A DNA stretch of 64,000 nucleotides from Rhyacophila brunnea (lineage: Eukaryota; Arthropoda; Insecta; Trichoptera; Rhyacophilidae): the NCBI GenBank assembly GCA_022495005.1, contig JAGYXB010001569.1, forward strand, positions 496,001-560,000. Direction: 5' to 3'. Below the pieces are notes generated by a model, which made no database searches, had not been told where the DNA came from, and saw only the letters and a list, made by a program, of their open reading frames with translations. Position 1 is the first letter of the stretch; the number at the start of each line of letters is the position of its first letter. The translations under genes were made by a program, and so were the position numbers. This document shows, piece by piece, positions 45,319 through 56,912 of the stretch.

Positions 45319-46068
45319 CTAATCATACAGGCAGCAAAATTTATGTGAAGAGATCTTCACGCCCGTAGTAAGACGCCGCAAATTTTTTGAAAGCAAGATA
45401 ATTGGCCTTAGTAGCAACATGGAAGCGCTCTCATGGACTCTCCAGCCGCTGATTCGTCTCGCGACGGACTCAGTGGCCAGGGTGATGTCGATGTGGGTGC
45501 TTCCGGAGTTTGCGTGCGACACGAAAGTCGGCAAGCTGTTGGGGTCGTTGAGGACGACCAGGTTGTGCTGGTGAACCAGCTCCTCGATGACGTCCGCGTC
45601 GCATAGGGGGATATCCACGGGCGCCCAGAGGGAGGATTGCGAGTTTGCATCCGCACAGATGATGACATCCCTGCCACCAACTGCGCGTAGGATGCCGTCG
45701 AGCACTGATGCCACGTGTTCCTTTGTGCTCTTAAAGCTGAAGTAGGCGGAGATAACCACCACACTGCCTCCTCCGGGAAAGCTTATGTCTGCACATGCGA
45801 CTAGCTCAGTTGACAGGTGCGAGAGCGAAAGCACGCCAAGGCGAGGGTCAAGAGCGAAGACGCAGGCCTTTGGCTCTGCACCCCTGGCGCTGACGACAAG
45901 GCCCGCTCACCCGAGTCCCTTTTCAGTGGCCTTGGGGCCCCTTTTAGAGCCCCAGTGGTGCGGTTCCTGCACCAGCGCCAGAGACAAGCCTGTGGCCCGC
46001 ATGGTCTCAATTAACTCCGCCGAGCCGGCGTCGCTCAGGTTGACGTTCAACTGAGCGAAGGTAATCAT
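45319..46068 (-). pseudogene. LINE-B copy 4 endonuclease joined to ORF2 tail
   Basis: FAQLNVNLSDAGSAEL at the start (about 46060), then the QEPH/QEPY region out of frame, VISAYFSFKSTKEH and IICADANSQSSLWAP in the 45319-45834 frame, ending RRISGWRVHESASM. At 45418 it crosses the deletion junction, so the last residues are LINE-B tail read out of frame. Confidence 0.83.
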
Positions 46069-47445
46069 CGCGTGGCAGTGTAGTCCACCATAGCCCTCTC
46101 GCGCAGCTCAGCGTGTAGCCTTGCTGGGCAATCGAGACTGCCGGTGGAGTGATCAGACGGTTGCTTGTGTTTATGGCAGGCCACGCATTTGGGTGGGTTT
46201 CCTTTGTTGGGGCAGTCCTCGCGGTCGTGGCCGGAGATGGCGCAGTGGCTGCACGTCGGGGTTTTGTTAGAACAACCTTTGGCCATGTGACCGAAGAGGT
46301 GGCAAATATTGCACTTTACTACCCCAACGTAGTCCCTAAGAGGGAAGGATTCCCACCCCATGTAGAGTCTGTCTTCTGCTATTAGGGCAGACCAGATGGC
46401 TGCCGGGGCGAAGACCACAAAGTGGCATCTGCCGGTTCTTGGCCCGGCTTTGTGGCTCAGTCTTATTTCCTGGTATGCCTTTTCTGGCAGGCCGGTCTGT
46501 TCCCTGGTGGAGGTGAAGATAGCTTCCCGGAGTTGTGGTTCCGTGAGAGTCGACGGTAAGTTAAAGATAATGACACGAGGCTGTTTTTTCCCAGCGAGCT
46601 CGGCTGGAGGGCAGCCTCCGAGGTCTCCAGGGCTTTCATAAGGGCCTTGGCCTCGACTTCAGAACGGGGGTGAACAATTACACCTCCGTTCCTTATGTTA
46701 CGGATACCCGTAATTTGAACCCCAAGGGACCTGGGGTCGAAGGCCTTCTTGAGGATCTCCTTCGTGGTATCCGACTTCTTCTCCCCAGATCCGGTCGGAA
46801 AGAAGAGAACTCCCGGTCTGGGGGCGAGGGGAAGCAGGGACGGAAACTGTTGGTTGGCGGATGTTGAGGTGGAGGGTGGAGCAAGTGTTGCTGTAGCCGC
46901 CGTAGGTGGGCGGCTCTTCCTGCCCAATGCTGTGGCCCATGACATTGCAGGTGTCGTTGCTGTAGGTAGGGCGTTTGTGACCGCTTGTGGCTGGATAGTT
47001 TTTAATATTTTAGACTGAGCATGCAGGTCCTTGATAGCCTTTTTTTGTAAGTTGAGGCCGGAGGTCCTGTCTTTCAATAGCCCTTCAAGGTGCAGTATTC
47101 TGGCCTCTTGGACTATAGACTTTCGCTCTAGCTTGGCCATGGCTAGATTTTGCCGGCTGTGGGCTTCCGACAGGCTCAGGAGGGCGTTTGTTATGCGCTC
47201 CTTGGCGCCGGCCTGTTTGCCGCGGAAGGCCGTAATAACCTCGTTCAGGCAGGTTGAGACATCAGTGTGAATGTCCTCGTGCTGGTCGGGGTCTATCCTG
47301 GGGAAGTCCACCGGGATCTCGTATTCCTCGCCAGAGGAGGAAGTGTCTTCGTCTTCTTTGGGGGGGCGGTTGGTGGTTCCTTGATTTTGGTTTTTTCGCC
47401 TCCGGTTCTACAATGGCCATTGGAGAGATAGTTTTGGACGTTTTT
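46065..47445 (-). pseudogene. LINE-B copy 4 ORF1
   Basis: N-terminal frame 46463-47405 has EEYEIPVDFPRIDPDQ, a probable coiled-coil (LSEAHSRQNLAMAKLERKS...ILHLEGLLKDR), SWATALGRKSRPP and GVQITGIRNIRNGG. A frameshift near 46600 leads to other frames; the zinc knuckles CNICHLFGHMAKGC, CSHCAISGHDREDC and CVACHKHKQPSDHS are in 46065-46418. It preserves the region lost to a stop in copy 1. Confidence 0.87.
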
Positions 47446-48021
47446 TTCCAATCTTCTCCGTTTCCACGATCGCTGCGCGCAAAGTTCTCCCAGTTTCTGT
47501 CAGGTTCGGGCTAGATCGTGGTCTCTCTGAGACGGCGTCGACGGCGGTGACCTCAGGACATTGGGCATGTCTAAGGAAGGGAAATTGATAGAAGTTCAAC
47601 TCCCCTTCGTGCAAGTGAACGTCGTCAACGAACTTCGGTCAACCGAGTGCGTGAGACTGTTGAACTGCACCAGTCTTAAACTGTAGCGGACAACCAGACT
47701 CAGAAGAAAGGTCGTGCGCATTGGAGCCGGTATGCACCAACGCCGAATCACCGAACAAGGGACTGGTTACCCTTCGGACAGAACCCAACTGCTAGCGCTG
47801 TCACACCCTTTTGCAACCTACTAAGCCGTGTTAGCGACCAGTTGACCGCAATCGGGGAAATACTGTCACGTAACTTTCGTGTACGGGGTTTATAAGGCCT
47901 ATGAAAGGGTCAAGAATATAAGTAACAAGGCCGGCTAGCAAATATAAGAGACCTCTACCCCAGGCCGTGGGTCTTTTGAGTGCCAACGGCCGTTCTGAAA
48001 TTTCACTCCTCCGGACCTTCT
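47446..48021 (-). mobile_element. Second LINE-A 5' end plus attached Gypsy LTR piece
   Basis: 47446-47863 matches LINE-A ORF1 start and leader (9980-10428), and 47864-48021 matches the left 157 bp of the solo LTR at 10429. The LTR joins LINE-A at the same base after ATAC in both loci. Similarity is very high apart from one 25-bp indel. It is truncated on the left by LINE-B copy 4. Confidence 0.85.
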
Positions 48022-48664
48022 CCTTTCTTCTTTAGTATATTGCCTTTTACTTTTAGCTGGAGTCCTGGGGCTAGGCCCCCTATCTCCTTCATCTGTGGTT
48101 GATGGCTATTGGTAGGCTTTGGCATTGCGCGTGTCCCTGTAATTACATACAGGGGCACGCACAGGTTTACAATCTCACATACAAACATATTTTATTTAAT
48201 AAAATAAATACAATAAAAAAATAAATTCAAAGAAAAAACATTCTTTTATTTATAAATAACAGTGATATGACCCAGCTTCAGGTCGTATCTCTGGTCGGGT
48301 AGATTCCGGTGATGTTCTCTGCAGTGACATTGATAGTCCGATGGTCCAACCCCGCCGAGCAGTATTTAATCTTTTATACTTGAATCCCATTGTCATGATA
48401 TATTTGTGGTAAGTATTTAAATTTTTTAATACTTGGGAGGAAGGTTCCCTCCGCCTGCACCTATGTCAGGCGGCGGGGTGCCCTTCATCTTTTATTATCC
48501 TCGGGGGGAGGTCGGGTATCAATGCCTTTTCATGTTGCGCTGAAAAATAACAGGTTAGTCGCTTGGGTGAAAGGGAGTCTGTGGTGAGGATGTGAAGGAA
48601 CTATGGTGGATGCTTATCCAGCAGGATTGCCTTCGGCCTCCTATAGACGTAGTCTGTGTCGCTT
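48022..48664. other. Jockey 3'-UTR-like non-coding sequence
   Basis: No ORF of note. The last 110 bp before the Gypsy D LTR resemble the sequence right of the other LTR (61437-61545): both start CAGGTTAGT and share CCTCCT...GT(C)TGTGTG blocks, which there is Jockey 3' UTR. So this is probably the 3' end of a Jockey LINE. An A/T-rich stretch at 48185-48245 could be its poly-A region on the minus strand. Confidence 0.5.
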
Positions 48665-49438
48665 TGTAACGTAGGTTTTGTGTCAAGGTTTATAGAGGAG
48701 ATATATGTATAGGCCGGCTAGCCAGTATAAAAGACTACTACCTTCCGGTCGTGGGTTTTTTGAGTACCAACGGCCGTTATCAAATTTCATTTCTCCGGAA
48801 CGTAAATATCTAAAGGATAAACCAATGTATAATACCCAGCACGGATGCTGGAAGGTGGGCGCCAGCCCCTAGATCTGAGAAGGCTATAAATTTGGGAGTC
48901 TAGGAGCGAAATAAAAGTTTAAGTTGAGTTCAAGATATAAGTTATATATTGTCGATAAGTTTGACAGGTAAATTACAGGTTAGAAAAATGAACAATTGCA
49001 GCTAACGGATCAAACCCTGAATAACGAGAAAATACACTCTGACAATCCCGCGAGAGGGATTAATAAATAATGGAACCAATGGAACGATACAGCTTACGAT
49101 AATCCAGGTCTCCTTGGTGGAACCAAATTCCGACGTCGGCAAGCCTTTGTCCGGGCGTTGTCTTTACGTCGGTAAGCCATCTCCAATTCGGGCGGACCGA
49201 TTTAGGCTACCCATGCACGTCCGTCCTGCCTCGAGGTCCCCACACGTAAGCACCGTGTCACCAGCCTCTCGTCTCCTTAATCGATTATTAATTTATCTCC
49301 GTACAAATTCGCCAATCACAACACCAAAAAACAGCAACTCATTTCCGTCGCCAGCCGCCATCTTGCTTTTGCCTCCTTCTCCGTGTTGCCAGCGTAAAAC
49401 TTGTTTTCCTTAGTGTGGCAAGTTAATATAACATGACA
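48665..49438 (-). repeat. Gypsy D 3' LTR
   Basis: 774 bp, TGTAACGTAGG to CATGACA on the plus strand. Adjacent at 49439 the minus strand reads CCAAGGGGACAA before TGTCATG, a plausible polypurine tract. Confidence 0.9.
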
Positions 49439-52400
49439 TTGTCCCCTTGGTTGGAAAAAAAGAAATCCAGACCCAGGTTTGGATTTCGCCTCGCGGCCTG
49501 CGATGGACTATGGGCAGCCAGGAGCGGTATGTCGAGGGTCGAAGAAGGCGCAGAAATGGAATTCGCACTCTGGTATTATAGTGGCAGAGTGGGTGTTGCG
49601 TATGCGTAGTAAAACATAAGTAAGGCGATCCGGGGTTAGTCCTAAAGGTCTAGTAGTCGACACTGGTCTTCCCTACCTACTCCGTTCCACTACTAATTCG
49701 ATAAACTATGAAGATACAGTTATTTTGTTTGATCCGTGCAAAAAGAAAAATAAATATAAGAATTCAATACTCAAAACATGTTACACAAACATATACATAA
49801 AATATAAACATCAAATTGAAACGAGACTAGTAACAAGAACAAAAGACAAATACAACCCCTATTATTTAAATTATAATTCAAGCTGAAGGCTTAGGCGTGC
49901 ATCAAAAAATAGATTTAGCAAATTTAGAAAGAAACGGAATGAATTTAAATTGATTAAATAACTTTGAATGAATTTTCATTTGATGGATTTTTTTTAAGAA
50001 AGGATAAATTTTAAATCATTTATTAGCATTGACCATAAATAATTGGTAGATTAATAATGCACATTGGATAATAATAATATAATAATATACGCTGGGGTGA
50101 GCTATATATCACCACAACATTTTTTGTATAAAAGAGACAGTATGTAAAAATAGAGCATTCTACCAACCTGGTTCAATCATAAAATAATAATGTATATACA
50201 ATAATTGCCAATTTGGTTTTGCGTGAGGGCTGGTCTGTCGGAAAGTAATAAATACTGTGCGTCAAGCACCGTCCGAATATTTAAAGGAAAAACTACTAAA
50301 ACATGACTACAAAATACTAGGCAGATGACCAATCCGACCGAACTGGCAACGTGGGTAATAACCAATCGCTGTGACGTGGTTTCTCTGTTGAGCCTATAAA
50401 AAAAACAAATGACGTGTGATGGAATTCCAAGCCACGATCCGGATTCCAAGCAGCGCTCCAACAAATAAAATGACGCGAACAAGGAGAAAACTAAGCTAGA
50501 AAGAAATTCCTAGTACAAAATGTAAAATTAAAATTAATCGACGACTTTAGTATACTAATTTAAAGTCTTCAATGGTGTAGCAAAATATCGTCCGTTCCAG
50601 AATATACGGCTCCGCTTCAAACTACTCTACTATATTACATTATGTACAATATATCACACTTAAAACTACTTAAAAATACTCCGCCGCAGATTCTGGACTA
50701 ACTCAATCCCGCCAAACCCGAGACCTCCGGTGACGTACGTTACTTCCGGTGGCGTTGTTCCATCCCCAGGTACGCGAGATCTGAGTCCGGAACCCATCAG
50801 AAACGGACCTCCCAGATACAGAAAGAAAACAATTCTACGGAGCACCACAAGAAAGCGAACAAAGGCAAGGAACCCATGATCACATCGGAAGCTAAATGTA
50901 ATTAAAATGAACCACACGGTTCGCAACTGATTTGACATTCAAGTCAAGGTTGCAAAAAAAAAAAATTGATTAAAAGGCTAACGAGCACGTATTATAACGA
51001 CCACCTTCCTGTAATAGGAAATAAAAAAAAAACAAAAGGAATGGCTTCTCTCACTTCGGTTCAGGCACCTTCTCCAACAAAACTGCATAAAAAAACCAAC
51101 CCAGTAAGACCGGGTTTCGAGGTAGGAAACAACGTCCGCATTCGGTAGAGCATCGCGTTGAATCCATACCTCCCACCATACAACCAAAAAGAAGCAACGG
51201 AATCTCAGGCAGCTGGATTCCGTTACCAGTGGAGGCTTAGCCGGAAACACCTTCCGTTCCGACCAGCGCTACCGAATAATTAATAATCAAGATACTGCTA
51301 GAGAGAAAAAATAAGGGGTACCCTACCAGATCACCTTCAGTTCTGGTAGCGGTACAAATCCCTAGCAGATGGACATAACAAAACATTGATCACCATCCAT
51401 CTAGCCTGAACCGAATTGAGTTGAGATAAAAAAATAAGAAAACAATGCCAAACTCTAATGTATATGATAAAATTAAAAAAAACCAAATAGCAAACAAAAC
51501 CGTCACGCAAAAACAAGTACAAAGGCGGCTCGTATAAATAAAGATCACACGATCACCAGCGCGATGTACTTAATTAGACAATTGTACGTAATTGTAATTA
51601 TAAATATATCACTATGTAGCTAAACTGACAGGCCCCTCCAAACGCCGAGGCAGCGGTTGCGCCTTCCGGGGGCACCGTAACTCTCATCCTGGCTCTATGG
51701 TAGTATTTAGAACTATGCTTGTTTACCAAAAGTAGGTCCAGATGCTGGATGTGTGGTATGAATTTGAGTAGGCCTCCTTCCCGAAAGGTCTGCAACCACC
51801 ACCTTTGCGATGGACGTTCACCGGAACAAGGGTGTATTGCCATGTGCAGGAAAGAAGTCAGTAGCTGAAATGAAATTAATACGATGAATAATGGTTCAAC
51901 ATTTACAAAATAAGAGCGTTGAAAACAACTGATATTAATATGATTGTATATATGTAAAAAAAATATGTTGTAAATATTAATTCATTCTTGTAAAATTCGA
52001 GCTTGTAAAAGGAGCAAAAAATCAAAATCAAAAATAGTATTAGGGGTGTATATATAACAACAATACAAAATACAACAGCATTCTAATTCCTTTAAAACAA
52101 AGACAAATAATAATAATAAATGATAGTTAATAATTTATAAACCAGTTATAATATTGAATAATGAGATCGGAGTGGAAAAACTTTATAGAGCAAAATAAGG
52201 TAAGATGAAACAATTCATCAGTTTGTGACATAATAGATCTCATGGTTGTAATTATATTATATGTATTAAATCATGTATCAAATAGCTATTTATATAATAG
52301 TTGATTGGCTAGCAGAGCCAAGAGATACCCTCCAACCAAAAACGAGAAAGAAAGAAATTTGTACTCTTCTACTGGTATACCACCATGCCAATAGATTTCA

Positions 52401-52792
52401 AACAACATTAGATTAAAATAAAGTAAAAACTTCAATGATAAAAAGGAATTTATAGCAGGGTAAAAAAAAATTAAATGATAATTAATTAATAGGATTCTAA
52501 ATTTACGGTGACTCCTGCGTTTGAAATTAGAAGTTAATTAATACAAACAAATAAAAGAAACCACTAGGTTTATTTACAAAACAAGAAAAGGTGTGACCAA
52601 TGATTAAATGTATCTAAACGAAAGTTACTTTAAAATGAATGAATTAAAATCCGAGAATAATCAACATAATAATGGAATAATAATAATTGGCAATTTTATA
52701 GTTATAATATGCTGGAAGTATCAGAAAACACCATAGTGGTTAGCAGAAGTGCATAAGGCTTATCCTACAGAATGAGATTACTCATAAGGTAG
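49439..52792 (-). other. Gypsy D long 3' non-coding region
   Basis: 3.35 kb with no recognised protein. Short same-strand ORFs (81-101 codons at 51598, 50978, 50666, 50177) exist, none resembling an envelope protein. Blocks match the same interval of copy B (see that entry). AT-rich with poly-A stretches. Confidence 0.7.
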
Positions 52793-54421
52793 CTATTGTT
52801 TTAAAATATCTTTAACGTGAAATCTACCGAGAGGTTTTCCCTGCATATCAGCTAACAAGTACACAGTAGGAGAGATTTTCTCGACAACGCGGTTCTCTAA
52901 GAATCGCGGTGCGAGTTTGTGTGAGAAGTAACTTGCTGCGTTCGACTGAACGAAATTTCTCCTCCACACCGTATCTCCTGGTGAGAATTGTACATGTTTA
53001 CGTCTGAGATTATAACGCTGCGCATTGGTTTTAAAGTTTTCCAGTAATTGTTCCTGGACTATATCAAAAATTTCCGGTAAGTTTGAAATCATATCCGGAA
53101 ATTGAGAATGATCAGCGCTAGGCGGAAGAGTTAAATTAACATTGGGTGGGCTGTCTCTTGGAAAGTGATATCGGCCGTCTAATATCATTTCCCTGCCATG
53201 CATGAGATAAGAGGGAGTAAATTTAGTGGAAAGATTAACAGTTGAATTCAGAGCCGCTTGCACATGGGGTAGGCAATTTGCCCATAAGCGATGATCTCTG
53301 CCGACTAAAATTGCTAAAGAAGTATTAACAGATTGATTGTATCTCTCCACAGTGTTAGCTTGTGGAGAATAGAAAGCGGTATATAAAATTTTTGGAATCC
53401 CATATGAAGAAACAAATTTTTTAAATTCCCTAGAAACAAATTGTTTGCCATTATCTGCTATTATTGAAAAGGGTACCCCGTATTTAAGGAAGATTTGTTT
53501 TTCCAAAAATTTTATAATGGGGAGTGATGTAGCACGCTTTAATGGGTGCAACCAAATGAATTTGCTGAATATATCTACCACTGACAAAACGAACATGCAA
53601 CCGTCCCTCGACTTTGGAAAGGGTCCAATAAGATCCAAAGATAGCGTCTGCATAGGGCGATCGACCATCTTTGGAGTCGACATCAATCCAGGAGGACTTG
53701 CGGTTGAATGTTTGTATGCTTTGCACGTTTTGCAAGCACTGACATATCTCGTGACATCTCTAAATAAATTTGGCCAATAATAATAAAGTGAAATTTTCTT
53801 AAATGTTTTGAATATACCTAAGTGTACTGAGTTAATAGAATCATGAGAATTTTTTATAAGCTCCAATCTATCTTCCGGTCTGACACATTCCTTCCAATGG
53901 GTGTCCGAGAAAGGAAGTTCTCCCGTCTTGAATCTAAGAAGTTTGTTGTTACTAATTTTGAAACGCGGATACTTCATGGGGTTATTTTTACATCCTTCGA
54001 AAATTATATCGAACCAATCGTCGGACGTCGCTGGGTTGGTATTAATAGCCGCCACTTCGATTCGAGACAAAGCATCCGGAACCGTGTGTAATTTACCGGG
54101 GCGATGCTTTATCTCGAAGTCGTGTTGGGATAACCTCGCTGCCCAGCGCGCCAATCGGCCACTTGGGTTATCCAAGGTAGTAAGCCACTTCAGGCTGGAG
54201 TGGTCAGTTACTACGGTGAAGTGACTACCCTCTAGGTATTGCCTGAAGTAGTGTATCGATTCAACTAAGCCAAGTAATTCACGCTCTGTAGTGCTATAAT
54301 TCTTCTGACATTTAGAAAGGGCTCGGGAGAAATATGCCACCGGGTGCTCGCCGTCGGGGAAGTTTTGCATTAAGACGGCCCCTATCGCAAAAGCTGAAGC
54401 GTCACAATGAACAGAAAATTA
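52793..54421 (-). pseudogene. pol: Gypsy D RNase H and integrase
   Basis: 525 codons from 54370; upstream, the same frame continues to a TAA at 54419-54421 between DFTK and FSVHCDAS, where a Glu codon is expected, so one base is changed. RNase H: STTERELLGLVES, VVTDHSSLKWL. Integrase zinc domain HDSINSVHLGIFKTF...CKTCKAYKH; catalytic Asp 246 (SLDLIGPF), Asp 306 (ADNGKQF) and Glu 342 (NTVERYN), a D59D35E spacing. The C-terminus has YNLRRKHVQFSPGDTVWRR. The integrase appears intact. Confidence 0.92.
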
Positions 54422-54973
54422 TTTAGTAAAATCAGGGCAAGCTAAAACGGGAGCCGTAATAAGGGCATTCTTAAGGGCGTCGAAAGCGGATTGAGCTACG
54501 GACGACCAGATAAAATTAAAAACACCTTTCGGTTTACAAGTTAATTGAGTTAAAGGAGCAGCTATTGATGAAAAATTGTTAATGAACCTTCTATAGTAAG
54601 AACAGAGACCAATGAATGATTTTACGTCTTTTACATTTTTCGGAGTGGGGAAATTCTTAACACAATCCAATTTCAACGGATCGAACTGCAACCCTTTATC
54701 GTTAACTATATAGCCGAGATATTTCAATTCCGACTTACAAAATTCAGACTTCTTGAAATTGATCGTCAACCCTGAAGATTTGAATTTATCAAACACCTTA
54801 TTTAATAAGGCTAAGTGATCTTCAAAGTTTTCGGATACTACAATTACGTCGTCTAGATAACAAAATACTCTCGATTCAAACTCTGGTCCAAATAAGCGAT
54901 CTGATAAGCGCTGGAGCTCGTTTGGCGCATTTCGGAGGCCGAACGCCATGCGATTATATTCGAAGAGACCTCG
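54419..54973 (-). pseudogene. pol: Gypsy D RT palm and thumb (right side cut by LTR-X)
   Basis: Continues RT after the LTR-X insertion: RGLFEYNRMAFGLRNAPNEL, the catalytic FCYLDDVIVVSE, then GLTINFKKSEFCKSELKYLG in frame, unlike copies A and B, which have an extra base at this KKSEFC site. It ends at the nonsense codon before RNase H. Confidence 0.9.
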
Positions 54974-55918
54974 TGTAACATACAAGAGACTGAAAGTTCT
55001 TTTGTTTATTATTACTTACATAAGGTAGGAAGGATTTGTCACATGAATGTAACATGAGCTTTACCTACATCAGACTTATACTTCTGAAGCCGCTCGTTCC
55101 GACCTCGCTCTCTCGTCCACCTAACTTTGCCACCTTCTGGTGTAGAACATGAGAATTTCTTATCAAAGGGAGTGGATCCGACCGCTATTTGGAGCAGCTA
55201 AACCCACGCCGGGAAGCAACTCCCTTGGCGTGGATTCCCAGACTCACCAGGAGTCTGGAGTTAGGCTTGCACGTTTCCTTCAACCTTTGAGGTGCCCCCG
55301 TCCAACAGGGTTGGACGCCAGCTAGCTTTTCTTTGGGAGGGAAACAGCTGCAAAAGACCATGTGTTTACTGGGACTCTAGGTTGATAAGTGAAAGAGGTT
55401 TCAAAGTATATCGCTGAAATGCGGTTACATTTAATGAGAGATTATTTCAGCGAAGGTTTACAGAAAGATTATAAAAGAAGTGGGACGGAGGCCCTCACAG
55501 GAGCGTCTCCGTCACCAGCAAATGGCACTAACCTAGACACAATTTATAATTACATATTTACATGCATCGAGCCCTCCTTAACGTCCTTCCATTCCCAAGT
55601 CCAAGGGGTGTATTCCCGGGTGAAGATGACACCAACACTTTACCCTTCGACACGGGTATGGAAATATGCCATCCATTGTTGAAGCGTGTGCTCCTAACAC
55701 GACCGCGTTGCGCGGCACGAGCGCGTCCGCCCGGTAGAACGTTTGGAACCAGAAGAAGGAAGTTGCCTCCCACGCACTTGTGTTCTCGCCCCCGCCGCTA
55801 CGTCCCCCCCACCTTGTCTGCTCCGGCCGTTGATTATTTGCAGCCAGCATGAGTTTGGTGTTGCCAGTTAAGAAAGTATATTTATGGTTTCTTTAGGTGA
55901 CGAGTTCATCGCGTTACA
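54974..55918. mobile_element. Solo LTR-X (945 bp) inserted in Gypsy D RT
   Basis: Starts TGTAACATACAAG, ends CGCGTTACA. Flanked by CTCG at 54970-54973 and 55919-55922. Removing it and one CTCG rejoins the RT reading frame. Contains the family hairpins at 55215-55316 and 55411-55453. It is younger than the Gypsy D insertion. Confidence 0.9.
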
Positions 55919-56912
55919 CTCGCTTCGGCACAACGAAAGCGGTCTTTTCCCGAGACTCCGGAGTCAACTCGATTTGCCAGAAGGCTTTAGATAAATCAAT
56001 AGACGAAATGAATTTCGCGTCGCGTAAATGATCCAGAATTTGTGAGATGTATGGTAAGGGGTATCGATCGGGTTTGGTAACTGCATTTAATTTCCTTGAA
56101 TCCAGGCAAACCCGACCAGTACCGTCCTTCTTTGCGACGATAATGACCGGATTAGACCAAGAAGAGCGTGAAGCACTGACCACTCCCATCGCCAACATAT
56201 CATCTAGCTCCCTTTCCATTATAATTTGCTTGGTGGGCGACAAAGGATAATACCGTTGCTTAATCGGAGGGCCAGTGGTCTCGATGCAATGCGAAATTAA
56301 ATGGGTTTTGCCCAAACCACATTTTTCGAATGAAATTGAATAAAATTTATCTTTAATAAGTTGCAAAGATTTTAATTGATCAATACTAAGTGAAATATGT
56401 TCTAAAGAGTTTACTGTATGAATAACACGTGAGGGAACTGACAGGGGTGGAGCAAGTTGCAGTACGTCCGGCGCGATATTAAATACCTTCCAGAAGTCGA
56501 TACCTAAGATCAATTCTGGATTGAGTTTTTGAATGATTGTTAAAAATATATTGTGCGTCAGGTTACCATGAGTAATGGGAACCTGAAGCGCTCCGATCGC
56601 AGGTTGGCAGGAACCGTCAAATGCCCTTATAATAAGTTGCGTAGGGTATACTTTACATCCTGCTTCTATTAGGCTCAGTGACCTCTGCTCGCTGATACAG
56701 CTGACGGAGGCCCCTGAGTCCAACAGACCAAAAAGCAATTCCGAGCCAACCGAAACGCCCAGGTACGGCCTGACGTCGGATTGACTGGGACGAGACAAAG
56801 GGGAAAGATTAGCGGATGAATGAAAATATTTAGCGAACGCCAACCAGTGGCTCCATTCCTCCTCCATTTGATTCACCGTGGGTTTGTATGAGGGGGACGC
56901 CTCGGGTTTTTT
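55919..56912 (-). pseudogene. pol: Gypsy D protease and RT fingers (left side cut by LTR-X)
   Basis: Open in the -1 frame from the slippery site: EEEWSHWLAF linker, protease active site LLDSGASVSCIS, FDGSCQPAIGALQVPI and ELILGIDFWKVFNIAP. RT fingers VAKKDGTGRVCLDSRKLNA and SSIDLSKAFWQIEL follow. Coding stops in LTR-X. Expression is by frameshifting from gag, not from an own start. Confidence 0.9.

Larger units (their letters stand above)
45041..47445 (-). mobile_element. LINE-B copy 4 with large internal deletion
   Basis: Tail and the last ORF2 codons (45041-45418) are joined directly to the endonuclease (from 45419), removing the equivalent of 27744-30138 in copy 1, about 2.4 kb with all of RT. 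ORF1 follows to 47445, where it is truncated within the N-terminus and abuts LINE-A sequence. Confidence 0.87.

Noticed and set aside
51140..51175. tRNA-like D-arm wording (CGGTAGAGCATCG) in the Gypsy D 3' region
   Set aside because: No matching T-arm downstream; it does not align with the copy B T-arm position, so probably chance.
50177..51843. Short minus-strand ORFs after Gypsy D pol as an envelope gene
   Set aside because: No signal peptide, furin site or coiled-coil pattern that I can support; the frames do not chain. Kept only as a question in the long-3'-region finding.
55558..55852. Overlapping ORFs of 71-96 codons on both strands
   Set aside because: They lie in a GC-rich part of LTR-X and have no counterpart in other LTR-X copies.
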